Counted from the stretch's first letter, positions 25,867 to 33,993 are shown. The stretch: 64,000 nucleotides of DNA from DATJHM01 sp035493895 (GCA_035493895.1 DATJHM010000272.1:9888-73887), one strand, 5' to 3'. The notes: generated from the sequence alone by a model not told the origin. Numbers and translations: made by a program.

Positions 25867-25875
25867 ACTTTAGCG

Positions 25876-26040
25876 CTCTGTCAAACGTCATGGCGTCTTT
25901 TCTCCCGCCAGGAACACGCGCTCGAGAAGCTCGTAGGAGGGCGAGATGGCCGGTGGGGGGCGCAGTTCCGCTCTCGCTGCACCACGCCCCTACTGATCAG
26001 GGTGAGCGGGGTTAAAGGGACGCCATGAACTTTGACAGGG
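25876..26040 (+). repeat. Repeat family C, copy 3 (most complete)
   Basis: The ends CTGTCAAACGTCATGGCG (25878-25895) and CGCCATGAACTTTGACAG (26021-26038) pair at 16 of 18 positions. The interior matches 7083-7251 in inverted orientation and 19315-19432 in direct orientation. Confidence 0.85.
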
Positions 26041-26381
26041 TAGTAGCGGCGACGTTTATCTCCATAGGCGCGTACTTTAATAAAGGGAGAGACGTGGCGC
26101 ATCGATACGGTCCTGGATCTGCAAGCTGGAGATGTGGTAGTCAGTGATGCCGTCAATTTATCAGCAAACTCACAATTCTTGTAACATATTGTGTAATTTT
26201 GTTTGGAAACAATTCTTTTTATATTATTTTGTATTATTTTATTACGTTCTTTTTTTCTTATTTATGAATCATGGTTCAACCTTTACAGTGCTATATGCTT
26301 GCTTAATGAGTGCTTTTCTGCATATACTTGAGAGAGAAGAAACCTTCTATAAAAGACGAATCTTCTTGTAGGTCTGTATTA

Positions 26382-26487
26382 CTAGAGAGCCGATCAAGTA
26401 ATCAAAAATGCCGATAAGCTCTAGATTTTCAAGCTCAATGAACGCCAGGAATATTCCTGAAATGGCATTACTTGACCGGCTCTCTAG
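26382..26487. repeat. 106-base element with 21-base terminal inverted repeats
   Basis: CTAGAGAGCCGATCAAGTAA... at 26382-26402 is complementary to 26467-26487 at 20 of 21 positions, the ends being CTAG. It ends about 40 bases before the hydrolase start, so it also lies in that gene's promoter or leader region. No second copy is seen in the window. Confidence 0.75.
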
Positions 26488-26525
26488 ATAGAGGCCTATT
26501 TTCTCGTTAGGAAAAGGAACATTCA

Positions 26526-27644
26526 ATGCGTATTGCACACCGTCGTTTCTGGTTCTGTGCGTTTTCCGTTATTTGTATCTCACTTGCGTTAGCAGCTGGT
26601 TTAACATTTGGTACGCGAGTATTCGCAGCTTCTCCTGCTGCTACGACAAGTGGAGCTAATCCTTCTTGCCAATCAATCTACGTTACCAATCTCGCCCTGG
26701 CAACTGGACAACCTGCCAACAGTAAGGTCTATGGCGAGCTCTGTCGCCCTCTGCATGGTCCTGGCCATACTGTTCAAGTCCTGGTGCCCGGCCTTATATA
26801 CAACCACGTCTACTGGGATTGGCCCAACATTCCCGGTCATTCCAACTGGTCTAGCACGTACTCAGCAGTAAGGTATTTTACAGGCTATGATACCCCTGCT
26901 AGCATGGGATATACCACCTTTGCCATTGACCGCATTGGCACGGGTCAAAGTACTCGTCCTGCAAGTACTGATGTGAATCTGGCAACGAGTACCTATGTCT
27001 TGCACGAGATCGTGCAACGACTGAAGACCGGCACGAGCATCGGCGGCACCAAATTCGCGAAGGTAATCGTGATAGGTCACTCCTTTGGCTCGCTCACCTC
27101 TCTTACAGAAGCTGCGACCTATCACGATGTGGATGGCGTTGTTTTAACCAGTTCGCTGCATAAGCAGAATCCCAACGCAGCCACTATTGCGCAAACTATG
27201 CCAGCCCAGGATGATCCGAGTCTTGCCAATGTCCCTGCTGGCTATCTTACCCAGGCTCCAGGTGGGATCCAGGCTGCCTTTTTCTATGACCCTGGTACTT
27301 ATAGCGATCCTGCCGTGATTAATTATAACGAGCAAATAAAGGATACAATGACCTTAGGCGAACTACAAGATATCGGGTCAGCAACCACAAGTACCCTTTC
27401 CAGGCAGATAAACGTGCCGGTATTGGAAGTCGTAGGACAAAATGACCTGCTGTTTTGTGTCGATGCAATAGATTGTTCGAGCAATGCTACCGTCTATAAG
27501 GAGGAGGCTCCCTTCTTCTCCGCCCAGGCGAAATTGCAAGTACAGGTTATTCCAAATACAGGCCATGATCTGAACCTGCACTATTCAGCTCCCAAAACAT
27601 ATGCTGCGATCATGGCCTGGTCGCTTGCCCATGTCGCTCCTTAA
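26526..27644 (+). CDS. Secreted alpha/beta hydrolase
   Basis: A 372-residue exported enzyme. The signal peptide (about 1-35) ends near TRVFAASPA. The alpha/beta-hydrolase core follows, with the nucleophile Ser186 in the elbow VIGHSFGSL, a likely acid Asp in VVGQNDLLFCVDAID, and the catalytic His in IPNTGHDLNLH near residue 350. A PGLIYNHVYWDWP loop near residue 80 may form the oxyanion region. The fold covers lipases, esterases and other hydrolases; I cannot name the substrate. Several Cys pairs (for example in CQSI, GELCRPL, CVDAIDC) fit disulfides in an exported protein. The gene is alone on its strand, with GGAAAAGGAAC upstream of the ATG. Confidence 0.85.
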   Translation: MRIAHRRFWFCAFSVICISLALAAGLTFGTRVFAASPAATTSGANPSCQSIYVTNLALATGQPANSKVYGELCRPLHGPGHTVQVLVPGLIYNHVYWDWPNIPGHSNWSSTYSAVRYFTGYDTPASMGYTTFAIDRIGTGQSTRPASTDVNLATSTYVLHEIVQRLKTGTSIGGTKFAKVIVIGHSFGSLTSLTEAATYHDVDGVVLTSSLHKQNPNAATIAQTMPAQDDPSLANVPAGYLTQAPGGIQAAFFYDPGTYSDPAVINYNEQIKDTMTLGELQDIGSATTSTLSRQINVPVLEVVGQNDLLFCVDAIDCSSNATVYKEEAPFFSAQAKLQVQVIPNTGHDLNLHYSAPKTYAAIMAWSLAHVAP

Positions 27645-27666
27645 GTTGTCAGCGTTACCATAAATT

Positions 27667-27790
27667 GGAACTTACGCACGTTTGTTGATTTAAGCAACAA
27701 ATCAGAGAAAGCCGTTGCGCTTGCGGAGCACCTCGACACATCTCCAATGGCAGGGCCTTTTCTTACGATCAGCAAATATGCGTAAGTTCC
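27667..27790. repeat. Inverted repeat with T-tract downstream of the hydrolase
   Basis: GGAACTTACGCA (27667-27678) pairs with TGCGTAAGTTCC (27779-27790), which is followed by GTTTTTTTT. It may close the hydrolase transcript, but the 100-base loop makes it also a candidate small repeat element. Confidence 0.6.
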
Positions 27791-27907
27791 GTTTTTTTTG
27801 GCAGTAACGAGCACAAATTCAGACAAGAAAAGATGGAGAGACACAGAACCGCTTACCGCTTCGAGAGCGTTATTATGAAGCAACGTTTATACAAGAAACG
27901 GAGCGAT

Positions 27908-28585
27908 TCAGACATATTCTGGATAGGATATCTCCCAGATATGCCCGGGCTCTTCGCGGGCTTCCCAGCGACGTAAGGCATCGAGCAGGACCTGACGTTG
28001 CAGCAGAGATTGGTGCGCCTGCCCCAGGCTATTCCCCTGGCGGAAACCCACGGGATGAATGGCGCGTGGGGTGCCGCCCTGCTGCGAGCTTTCAGGCTCA
28101 ACTGTCACATGCACCGTAGGGATACCAACCATCTCGATTTCACGCTGGATACCCACCGCAACCCGATGACACAAGGGACAGGCCGCAGTGATAATCACGC
28201 CATCAGCCTTAGAGCGCAGCAGAATCTTTGCCATTTCAGGCGCGGCCCGCTCATAGAGATCGCGTAAATTCTGTGTAAAACCAAAGCCGAGATGTTTATC
28301 ACTCACTCCTCCAATGATGCCCTCCTCCGCAAGCTCACGCAAACGGTCCAGAGGGAAGACACAGTTGATATCCTGGTCTGCGTCCGTATGCTCGTAATGC
28401 TCATGCGTTACCATAAGCTGACTGGTCTCAACCGAGCCGGGGATAATACGCCAGGAATTGTCATTCTCTACATATGGTTCCTGCTCATGTAAATGGACCC
28501 CGGTCGTGGTGACCAGCGCGAACACGCTCTCTTTCACTTCGCGAAAGCGGGGCGTATACGGAATACAGCGTTTTGCCATTGCCAT
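27908..28585 (-). CDS. GrdB/PrdB-like reductase family protein (Cys form)
   Basis: A 225-residue protein like the glycine/sarcosine/betaine and D-proline reductase B subunit family. It carries the family blocks THEHYEHTDADQDINCVFPL, RLRELAEEGIIGGVSDKH and the active-site stretch VIITAACPLCHRVAVGIQRE with Cys136 and Cys139, then a PxH-VTVEPES region and PRAIHPVGFRQGN. Selenoprotein members of the family carry Sec in this region; here both codons are ordinary Cys and there is no in-frame TGA. The true reductases need GrdA/GrdE or PrdA partners, which are absent here, so the enzymatic role is open; a stand-alone thiol redox function is possible. GAAGGAAA precedes the start; ATGs at 28585 and 28579 are both usable. 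Divergent from the ArgE-like gene. Confidence 0.75.
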   Translation of the reverse strand: MAMAKRCIPYTPRFREVKESVFALVTTTGVHLHEQEPYVENDNSWRIIPGSVETSQLMVTHEHYEHTDADQDINCVFPLDRLRELAEEGIIGGVSDKHLGFGFTQNLRDLYERAAPEMAKILLRSKADGVIITAACPLCHRVAVGIQREIEMVGIPTVHVTVEPESSQQGGTPRAIHPVGFRQGNSLGQAHQSLLQRQVLLDALRRWEAREEPGHIWEISYPEYV

Positions 28586-28888
28586 AATCTTCTATTTCCT
28601 TCCTCGGCACTTTGCACATGCTCGCAAAGCCTTCATGACGTTCTTTCGTATCAACTGACAAATATTATATACCCTCGGTGGTCGCAAATTTGCTGTCAAA
28701 CGCCGCTATCAGCCAATTCACTGGCCTTCTCCTGCTCTGTTCTGCGCATTGTTCTACTTGTCAATAAGAGCCTGGTAGCATAAGATGAGGTCAGGTATAT
28801 TGTTTTTTTGTCTGAACCCATTTCTCTGAAAAAGGAAATGGGTGGCAGTTTGCTATCCTATTGTCTTGCTATAAGGGGAGATCGTCCG
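28586..28888. other. Divergent intergenic region
   Basis: About 300 bases between the GrdB-like gene and the M20 deacetylase gene. I see an AT-rich stretch around 28660-28675 that could hold promoters but no clear consensus or palindrome. Confidence 0.4.
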
Positions 28889-30091
28889 ATGCGTAGTAAT
28901 GAGCCACTTGAGCAGAGTGAGTTGTGGGAACTATCACGCCAACTGGTCAGTTTCAATACTGTAAGTGCGTTGAGCAATGAGCAGGCCACTGCGTATCTTG
29001 CCAATTATCTGGAAGATCTGGGCTTTGTCGTCCGGCTGGTACATGAGGTCATTGATGGCGTGAAGAAAGCCACCGTGCTCGCCTGGATTGGACCAGAAGT
29101 GCCAGGTGGGCTCATCATTTCCGGGCATACCGATATCGTGCCATTCGAAGGCCAGCCGGGCTGGACGGTCGATCCATTGCGTTTAAGCCATGATGAGCAA
29201 CGCGTCTATGGGCGCGGGGTCTCCGATATGAAAGTCTTCATTGCCCAGGCGCTCCTGGCGGCAAAGGCTACATCGCTTTGTTCTCTCAAGCGTCCGCTCG
29301 TGTTTATCTTCACGTGCGATGAAGAATTAGCGGGACAGGGGTCCGAGCGCCTCGTGAAGCTGCTTCCCGAACTGCTTCCCGATTATCCTTTGCCCGATGT
29401 TGCCCTGATTGGCGAACCTACGAATTTCGCCATCTGGCCTGCTCATAAAGGCTATGCTTCTTTTGATATTCTCGTGCATGGCAAAGGAGGCCATAGCAGC
29501 GCACCACACAAGGGCTTAAACGCCATCGAGAAGATGGCCGAGGTGATTCGGGAGATAAGCTCATTCAATAGCGAACTCCTGGCGCAGGCGACGATCGAGA
29601 ACAAAACATTGTTCCCCGATTATCCCTCTTCGGTCTTTAACTTTGGCATGATTCAGGGCGGGTTGGCCCCAAATATGATCGCTGAAGCCAGTCGTCTCAC
29701 CGTAAGTATCCGCATTTCTCCTGGAGATTCCATGGAGACCTTGCTCACCACTCTGCGAAAACGTATCGAGACGGTCATTCTGCCAGGAATGCAGGCTGTG
29801 TTCCCCGAGGCAAACGTTGTCGTGGGACAAGCAATCATGGTCCCTCCCTTGCTCTCTCCCACGGATAGCGTCTTTTGCCAGCTTCTCTGCCAGATTATGG
29901 ACCAGAAAGCGGAGATTGGCGCGCCTTATGCAACCGATGGGGGACAGTTCCAGCTGGCCGGAATCAGATCGTATATCTGCGGACCCGGTTTGTTGGAGGA
30001 GGCTCATCAGCCCAATGAAAGTATTCCACTGCCCAATTTTTGGGGCGGACAGGAAAAAATTGAGCAATTGATACAGCGCTGGTGTTTTTAG
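28889..30091 (+). CDS. Acetylornithine deacetylase-like M20 peptidase
   Basis: A 400-residue M20-family metallohydrolase, closest in style to ArgE. It would remove the acetyl group from N-acetylornithine in arginine synthesis. Metal-site motifs are visible: SGHTDIVPFEG (first His and Asp), the bridging Asp in GRGVSDMK, CDEELAG with the catalytic Glu, and the late ATDGGQFQ and EEAHQPNESIPL blocks with the last His. The dimerisation domain starts near residue 185 with AHKGYASFDILVHGKGGHSS. ATG at 28889 is chosen because AAGGGGAGA precedes it; the frame is open upstream for 27 codons. Other arg genes are not nearby, so a related substrate (DapE or carnosine-type) cannot be ruled out. Confidence 0.85.
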   Translation: MRSNEPLEQSELWELSRQLVSFNTVSALSNEQATAYLANYLEDLGFVVRLVHEVIDGVKKATVLAWIGPEVPGGLIISGHTDIVPFEGQPGWTVDPLRLSHDEQRVYGRGVSDMKVFIAQALLAAKATSLCSLKRPLVFIFTCDEELAGQGSERLVKLLPELLPDYPLPDVALIGEPTNFAIWPAHKGYASFDILVHGKGGHSSAPHKGLNAIEKMAEVIREISSFNSELLAQATIENKTLFPDYPSSVFNFGMIQGGLAPNMIAEASRLTVSIRISPGDSMETLLTTLRKRIETVILPGMQAVFPEANVVVGQAIMVPPLLSPTDSVFCQLLCQIMDQKAEIGAPYATDGGQFQLAGIRSYICGPGLLEEAHQPNESIPLPNFWGGQEKIEQLIQRWCF

Positions 30092-30287
30092 TCTCAGTCC
30101 TCTCAACTGAGTCGTACGTCGCTATTTTACCTTAAGGTAGAGAAATCTCTATGCAATAAGCTGTGTCGTAAATATTTCTCTACCGTATTTTATAACCTCA
30201 TGGACTTCAAACCTCCCTTTTGAGCATCCCCGTTTCCCACACGAAAGGATAAGCCTGGTAGCGAAATCGGTGGCTTTTTCTCCTCAT

Positions 30288-30321
30288 AAAAACAGGTGGC
30301 AGCATGTATTTGCCTGTTTTT
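30288..30321 (+). terminator. Terminator-like hairpin
   Basis: AAAAACAGG (30288-30296) pairs with CCTGTTTTT (30313-30321), giving a GC core with flanking A and T tracts, as in a bidirectional intrinsic terminator. It lies about 200 bases after the ArgE-like gene. Confidence 0.6.
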
Positions 30322-30388
30322 TATCGCGCGAAAAGCCATAGAAGCATGAGTGGAGTAAGCCTACTGGCACGTTCTGAAATAGAGTAGT

Positions 30389-30415
30389 GCAAGGAACATG
30401 CACTATGTTCCTTGC
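30389..30415. other. Perfect 11-bp hairpin upstream of the peptide gene
   Basis: GCAAGGAACAT (30389-30399) and ATGTTCCTTGC (30405-30415) with a five-base loop. It lies 157 bases before the peptide ATG and has no T-tract; it may be an operator or RNA element. Confidence 0.55.
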
Positions 30416-30492
30416 TATCAGGATGCATTAGATAAGATAGTGTAACGCTTTTTTTGTGTAACCATTGATTCATTCAGAGAATGCGAGTACAT

Positions 30493-30502
30493 TTTGTGAT
30501 AG
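30493..30502 (+). promoter_or_regulatory. TTTGTGATAG site
   Basis: The same decamer occurs at 15972-15981 in the nifJ-mgtA gap. It lies 70 bases upstream of the peptide gene and may be a shared regulator site. Confidence 0.3.
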
Positions 30503-30571
30503 CAAGCACGAGAAAGGTTTGCTTGCAGGAATGCTCGCGAGTTCTTGTTGAGAAAGGAGAGGGCCATCTTT

Positions 30572-30862
30572 ATGAAAAAGGTGCGTAACGTTAGTATCAA
30601 TCGTCAATTTCGTGAAGAGCAGGAATTGGAAGTTCACGAACTCTCTGATGAGAAACTTTCACAGGTAATCGGTGCTGGCGGTTGGGGTGGTGGTCACCGG
30701 TCTATCAGACGTCATTTCCGTAGGGCGCACTATGGGTATCATGGTGGCAATAGTTGGACTGGTTGGGGTGGTTGGGATGGTGGTTGGAATAGTTGTTGCA
30801 ATAACTGTGCTGGTTGGGGTGGTTTAGGAGATTGCTGGTTCACGAGTTGTTGTTGGTATTAG
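30572..30862 (+). CDS. Double-glycine-leader peptide, Trp/Gly/Cys-rich core
   Basis: A 96-residue peptide with two parts. Residues 1-37 form an acidic, helical leader (EEQELEVHELSDEKLSQVIG then AGG), like the double-glycine leaders of bacteriocins and other ribosomal peptides cut by ABC-transporter peptidases; the cut would fall after Gly37. The core (38-96) is unlike a structural protein: 8 Trp, 6 Cys (75, 76, 79, 88, 93, 94), about 19 Gly, a basic patch HRSIRRHFRRAH, and WTGWGGWDGGW-type repeats. Disulfides, azoles or other Cys/Trp modifications are possible. AAAGGAGAGGG stands ten bases before the ATG at 30572. No maturation enzyme, peptidase-ABC exporter or immunity gene is adjacent, so it is an orphan precursor. 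A surface or cold-type glycine-rich protein is the main alternative. Confidence 0.8.
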   Translation: MKKVRNVSINRQFREEQELEVHELSDEKLSQVIGAGGWGGGHRSIRRHFRRAHYGYHGGNSWTGWGGWDGGWNSCCNNCAGWGGLGDCWFTSCCWY

Positions 30863-30958
30863 CACGTTCCGGGTGATAGACATCAGGGAAACAATCTGGT
30901 TAAGCATCGTGAAAGATAGACAGCCGCACGTCCACACATCAGGTTTAGTTTAGCGGAT

Positions 30959-30985
30959 GTCCGACGCTTCTCGTAAGCGTCGGAC
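30959..30985. terminator. Strong hairpin after the peptide gene
   Basis: GTCCGACGCTT (30959-30969) pairs with AAGCGTCGGAC (30975-30985) around a five-base loop. The T-run follows only about 20 bases later, so the terminator reading is likely but not certain. Confidence 0.6.
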
Positions 30986-31072
30986 GCCGTGGACTGGAAG
31001 TATTTTTCTCTGGCTATTTGTATGTTTTTTCTCTAGAAGCGTTTGTCGGGAGCAGGCGCTCGTGACCTGTCA

Positions 31073-31357
31073 TCAGTTATCTGGTCCTAGCTCATCATCC
31101 TCCTCAAAAAACACTTCTCGATCATGTTCATGCTCGGCATCTGTGATCCACGTCTCAGGATGAAAGAGTGGTTCGATATCCTCATCGCCATCCAGGCAGC
31201 TATTCAATAGACGCTGCATACGCTCTCGAGTCACGCAGAGGACCAGAATCTCATCACCATAGAGAACCGGACCTTTAAACACCTTCTGCTCACTGTCCCA
31301 GGAAAATCCTGGCGTGACGGTCATTTTCAGGCCGTCTTGTTCAACGGAAGATAGCAT
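31073..31357 (-). CDS. Small acidic hypothetical protein
   Basis: A 94-residue protein that I do not recognise. It starts MLSSVEQDGLKMTVTPGFSW, has a central part with YGDEILVLCVTRERMQRLL, and a very acidic C-terminus (EHEHDREVFFEEDDELGP). The ATG at 31357 is chosen for its AAGGAG seven bases upstream; the frame is open ten codons further. No signal peptide or membrane segment is visible, so it is probably cytoplasmic. It points toward the double-glycine peptide gene and ends about 210 bases from it, with a hairpin between. An acidic partner of a basic peptide would fit, but nothing in the sequence proves a link. Confidence 0.65.
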   Translation of the reverse strand: MLSSVEQDGLKMTVTPGFSWDSEQKVFKGPVLYGDEILVLCVTRERMQRLLNSCLDGDEDIEPLFHPETWITDAEHEHDREVFFEEDDELGPDN

Positions 31358-31623
31358 TGTCTCTCCTTGTCTTGCCATGAAGGCCACTACGCCAGATCTT
31401 TTCTAGCGGCTGATTGGGCATCTTCTTCTTCTTTTTCAGTGTAGCAAAGGTGGCAAATGCAGGGATTGATTCGCAAAAATCCTCTTCATTCAGCGTCTTC
31501 TGTATAGGTACTTGACTTTTATGATTGCAATATGCTATATTGTAGCTAATAGCAAATAGTTATGGCCTGAAAAAGAAAAGAAAGTCGTGGTGTTTCATCA
31601 CCTGTGACAAAGGCGAGGCGGCC

Positions 31624-32328
31624 ATGTTAGAGATCATTCAAAGTGTGTTGCTCAATCCAAATATCGTCTTTTTAGTCTTCATTGTGGCGATGATTGGTCT
31701 CTTCGTTGAGGCCACCCATCCAGGTGCCGTCATACCTGGAATTGTGGGCGCGCTGGCGTTCATCATCTTTTTGCTTGCTGCCATTGCACTCTCACCCAAC
31801 TGGTTTGGACTGATCTTTATGGTGCTGGCTTTTCTGCTGCTCATTCTCGATGTGCAGCTTCCTGCGCATGGCATCTTGACGCTTGGGGCGACCATCTCCC
31901 TCATTTTTGGCACATTTCTCTTCTTTCAGAATGCCGCTCCGCAGACCGGTCTGCATATCCTGCCCTGGTTGGTCTATAGCATGAGTATTCTTGTGGGTGG
32001 TATTGGTCTGTTTGTGCTCTCTTATATCATGCGTGTACGTCGCCTGCCCGTAAAGAGTGGCGTCGAGGGTATGGTAGGGGAACAGGCAGTCGTCACGAGA
32101 GCTCTGCGCCCTCTGGGTCGCGTTAACTATGCCGGAGAGAACTGGGAAGCCACGCTCGACCATCCAGATAGTACGATTGAAGAAGGCACGCAGGTGCAGA
32201 TTATGGCGGTCGATGGACTACGTTTACAGGTGCGCCCGGTACCAATGCCGCAGGATACTGGTGAGCACCATCCTTATATTCAGAAGATTCATAGAAAACA
32301 CAGCAGCCTGAAAAAAGGAGGCTTGTAA
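31624..32328 (+). CDS. NfeD-family membrane protein
   Basis: A 234-residue membrane protein of the short NfeD type. Four transmembrane segments cover about residues 10-30, 32-55, 58-85 and 110-138, and a soluble OB-fold domain (about 150-205) opens with VEGMVGEQAVVTRAL and continues with RVNYAGENWEA. Short NfeD proteins lack the ClpP-like protease half. They work with a slipin of the SPFH family, and here the next gene is that slipin, overlapping by one base (TAATG). The pair is thought to organise membrane microdomains or membrane protein quality control. ATG at 31624; a weak AGGCGAGGC is upstream. No gene for the STOPP-type serine protease is adjacent. Confidence 0.88.
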   Translation: MLEIIQSVLLNPNIVFLVFIVAMIGLFVEATHPGAVIPGIVGALAFIIFLLAAIALSPNWFGLIFMVLAFLLLILDVQLPAHGILTLGATISLIFGTFLFFQNAAPQTGLHILPWLVYSMSILVGGIGLFVLSYIMRVRRLPVKSGVEGMVGEQAVVTRALRPLGRVNYAGENWEATLDHPDSTIEEGTQVQIMAVDGLRLQVRPVPMPQDTGEHHPYIQKIHRKHSSLKKGGL

Positions 32329-33200
32329 TGGAGTTGATTATGGCCTTAATAGCAGTGATTGTGCTGATTATTGCATTTATCGCTCTTTCTGGTATGCGCA
32401 TTGTCCAGCAGTATGAGCGAGGCGTCATCTTCGTATTAGGGCGCCTGACCGGTGCCAAGGGGCCAGGATTTTTCTGGGTGCCTCCTTTCATCTCACGCAT
32501 GGTGAAAGTGGACCTGCGTATTGTGACGCTGACTGTGCCTCCTCAGGAAGTAATTACGCGCGACAACGTCACGATCAAGGTGACCGCCGTGCTTTACTTC
32601 TATGTGGTGGACCCCGCCGCCGCCGTTGTAAACGTGATGAACTTTATTCAAGCCACCACACAGATTGGCCAGACAACCTTGCGTAATGTCCTGGGTCAAT
32701 CAGAGTTGGATGAATTGCTGGCTCAACGGAACAAGATTAATCAAGAATTACAGGCCATTATCGACGAGCATACCGAGCGCTGGGGCGTCAAGGTCACTGC
32801 CGTTGAGATCAAGGATATCGAGTTGCCAGCCACTATGCAGCGTGCGATGGCCAAACAGGCAGAGGCCGAGCGCGAGAAACGCGCCAAAATCATTCATGCC
32901 GAAGGTGAATTGCAGGCTTCGGCACAACTCGCGCAAGCCGCTGGCGTTATTGGTTCGCAACCAAGCGCTCTCCAATTGCGCTACTTACAAACGCTCACGG
33001 AGATCGCGGTCGAGAAAAACTCTACCATCATTTTCCCGCTGCCAATGGATCTCATCCAGCCGCTGATGGGTGCCCTGACGGGCAAAGCCGAGAGTGCCGC
33101 TCAACCGGTCGATGGCGTCGAAGGGTATCGCTATCATGCAGTCGACACCCCTCCAGTTGCGCAGCGCGAGCAGCAGCAACCGCCGATACCACAACGGTAA
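32328..33200 (+). CDS. Slipin (stomatin/prohibitin family, SPFH)
   Basis: A 290-residue SPFH-domain protein. One N-terminal hydrophobic anchor (about 1-22) is followed by the stomatin signature region RIVQQYERGVIFVLGRL, then RIVTLTVPPQEVITRDNV, and a conserved helical tail with AMAKQAEAEREKRAKIIHAE for oligomerisation (about 185-215). Such proteins form ring- or cage-like oligomers on the inner face of the membrane. The overlap with nfeD and the AAAAGGAGG in front of the ATG show a coupled operon. The C-terminal tail after about 250 is Gln/Pro-rich and ends QQQPPIPQR. The pair ends at a strong bidirectional terminator. Confidence 0.92.
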   Translation: MELIMALIAVIVLIIAFIALSGMRIVQQYERGVIFVLGRLTGAKGPGFFWVPPFISRMVKVDLRIVTLTVPPQEVITRDNVTIKVTAVLYFYVVDPAAAVVNVMNFIQATTQIGQTTLRNVLGQSELDELLAQRNKINQELQAIIDEHTERWGVKVTAVEIKDIELPATMQRAMAKQAEAEREKRAKIIHAEGELQASAQLAQAAGVIGSQPSALQLRYLQTLTEIAVEKNSTIIFPLPMDLIQPLMGALTGKAESAAQPVDGVEGYRYHAVDTPPVAQREQQQPPIPQR

Positions 33201-33214
33201 GCGCACACGCGTAA

Positions 33215-33262
33215 GAAGACAAAAAAGGAACACGGTTTTTCTCGTGTTCCTTTTTTGTCTTC
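33215..33262. terminator. Bidirectional intrinsic terminator
   Basis: A perfect 20-bp stem (33215-33234 with 33243-33262) around an eight-base loop. The stem has a G/C head and A6/T6 tracts, so it can stop transcription of the slipin gene and of pyrE, which converges on it. Confidence 0.92.
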
Positions 33263-33279
33263 CTTGCTGGAAACGCGTT

Positions 33280-33993
33280 CTAGAGTGTATCTGTGTGGAT
33301 ATCCCCTTGTTTGCTGCGCAAATACTCCGCGCACGTGCGATAGGTTTCTTCTGAGATCAACCCTTTTGACATATAATGGGTCAGCATTACATCCAATTTC
33401 AGAATACTCATCAGATTATAACCATGGCGGCGCAGGCGCTCGACGGCTCCATGCTCACGGTCAATCAAGACCAGGACATCTTTGACCTTGATCACATTAT
33501 CTTCGAGTAAGGCAGCGGTCTCCAGGACACTGCTACCACTGGTAATCAGATCATCGATGATCAGAGCGGTGTCGCCTCGCATAAAGCGGCCTTCGATGCC
33601 GCGCTTGCCCGTTCCTTCTGGGCGTGTGCGGGCATAAATGAGCGGGGTATTCGTTTCAAGCGAGTAGGCGCTGGCAAGGAGGAGACCCCCAACGGGCACA
33701 CCCGCTACCATCGAGAAGGGATGCACCTTGGGCCGACGAAGCGATTGAGCCAGATCGATCTCTTGTTGCATGAGCTTACTGGCTACACGGAGCGCAATTG
33801 GACTGCTGATCAGGACCTTGGGGTTCACAAAAACTGGTGAGCTTACGGCTGACTCGCTCACCGTAAAATTACCAAACTGGACTCCTCCAAGATCGAACAA
33901 CGTCTGTGCCAACCAGAGATTGTCCAGGGACTGTTCTTTCGCCACCTCTGCACCTGCGATGCGCTGACGACCTATTTGCATAGGTGCATGCAT
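33280..33993 (-). CDS. pyrE: Orotate phosphoribosyltransferase
   Basis: A 237-residue type I phosphoribosyltransferase which makes orotidine 5'-phosphate from orotate and PRPP in pyrimidine synthesis. The PRPP-binding motif is ALIIDDLITSGSSVLETA (about 131-148), preceded by the flexible-loop region ARTRPEGTGKRGIEGRF, and the N-terminal part has VFVNPKVLISSPIALR in place of the usual substrate loop. The family is 180-230 residues, so the protein is slightly long at the C-terminus. GAAAGGAGG precedes the ATG at 33993. No other pyr gene is adjacent. A hairpin at 34027-34058 lies in its presumed leader and could serve an attenuation role. Confidence 0.92.
   Translation of the reverse strand: MHAPMQIGRQRIAGAEVAKEQSLDNLWLAQTLFDLGGVQFGNFTVSESAVSSPVFVNPKVLISSPIALRVASKLMQQEIDLAQSLRRPKVHPFSMVAGVPVGGLLLASAYSLETNTPLIYARTRPEGTGKRGIEGRFMRGDTALIIDDLITSGSSVLETAALLEDNVIKVKDVLVLIDREHGAVERLRRHGYNLMSILKLDVMLTHYMSKGLISEETYRTCAEYLRSKQGDIHTDTL

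Larger units (their letters stand above)
25769..26525. other. Intergenic region with three inverted-repeat elements
   Basis: A 757-base gap with no supported gene. It holds a palindrome (25794-25866), repeat family C copy 3 (25876-26040), an AT-rich stretch (26150-26370), and a 106-base element with terminal inverted repeats (26382-26487). Confidence 0.65.
30092..30571. other. Intergenic region before the small peptide gene
   Basis: Two hairpins are seen: 30288-30321 and 30389-30415 (separate entries), and a TTTGTGATAG site at 30493. No further gene is supported in these 480 bases. Confidence 0.55.
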
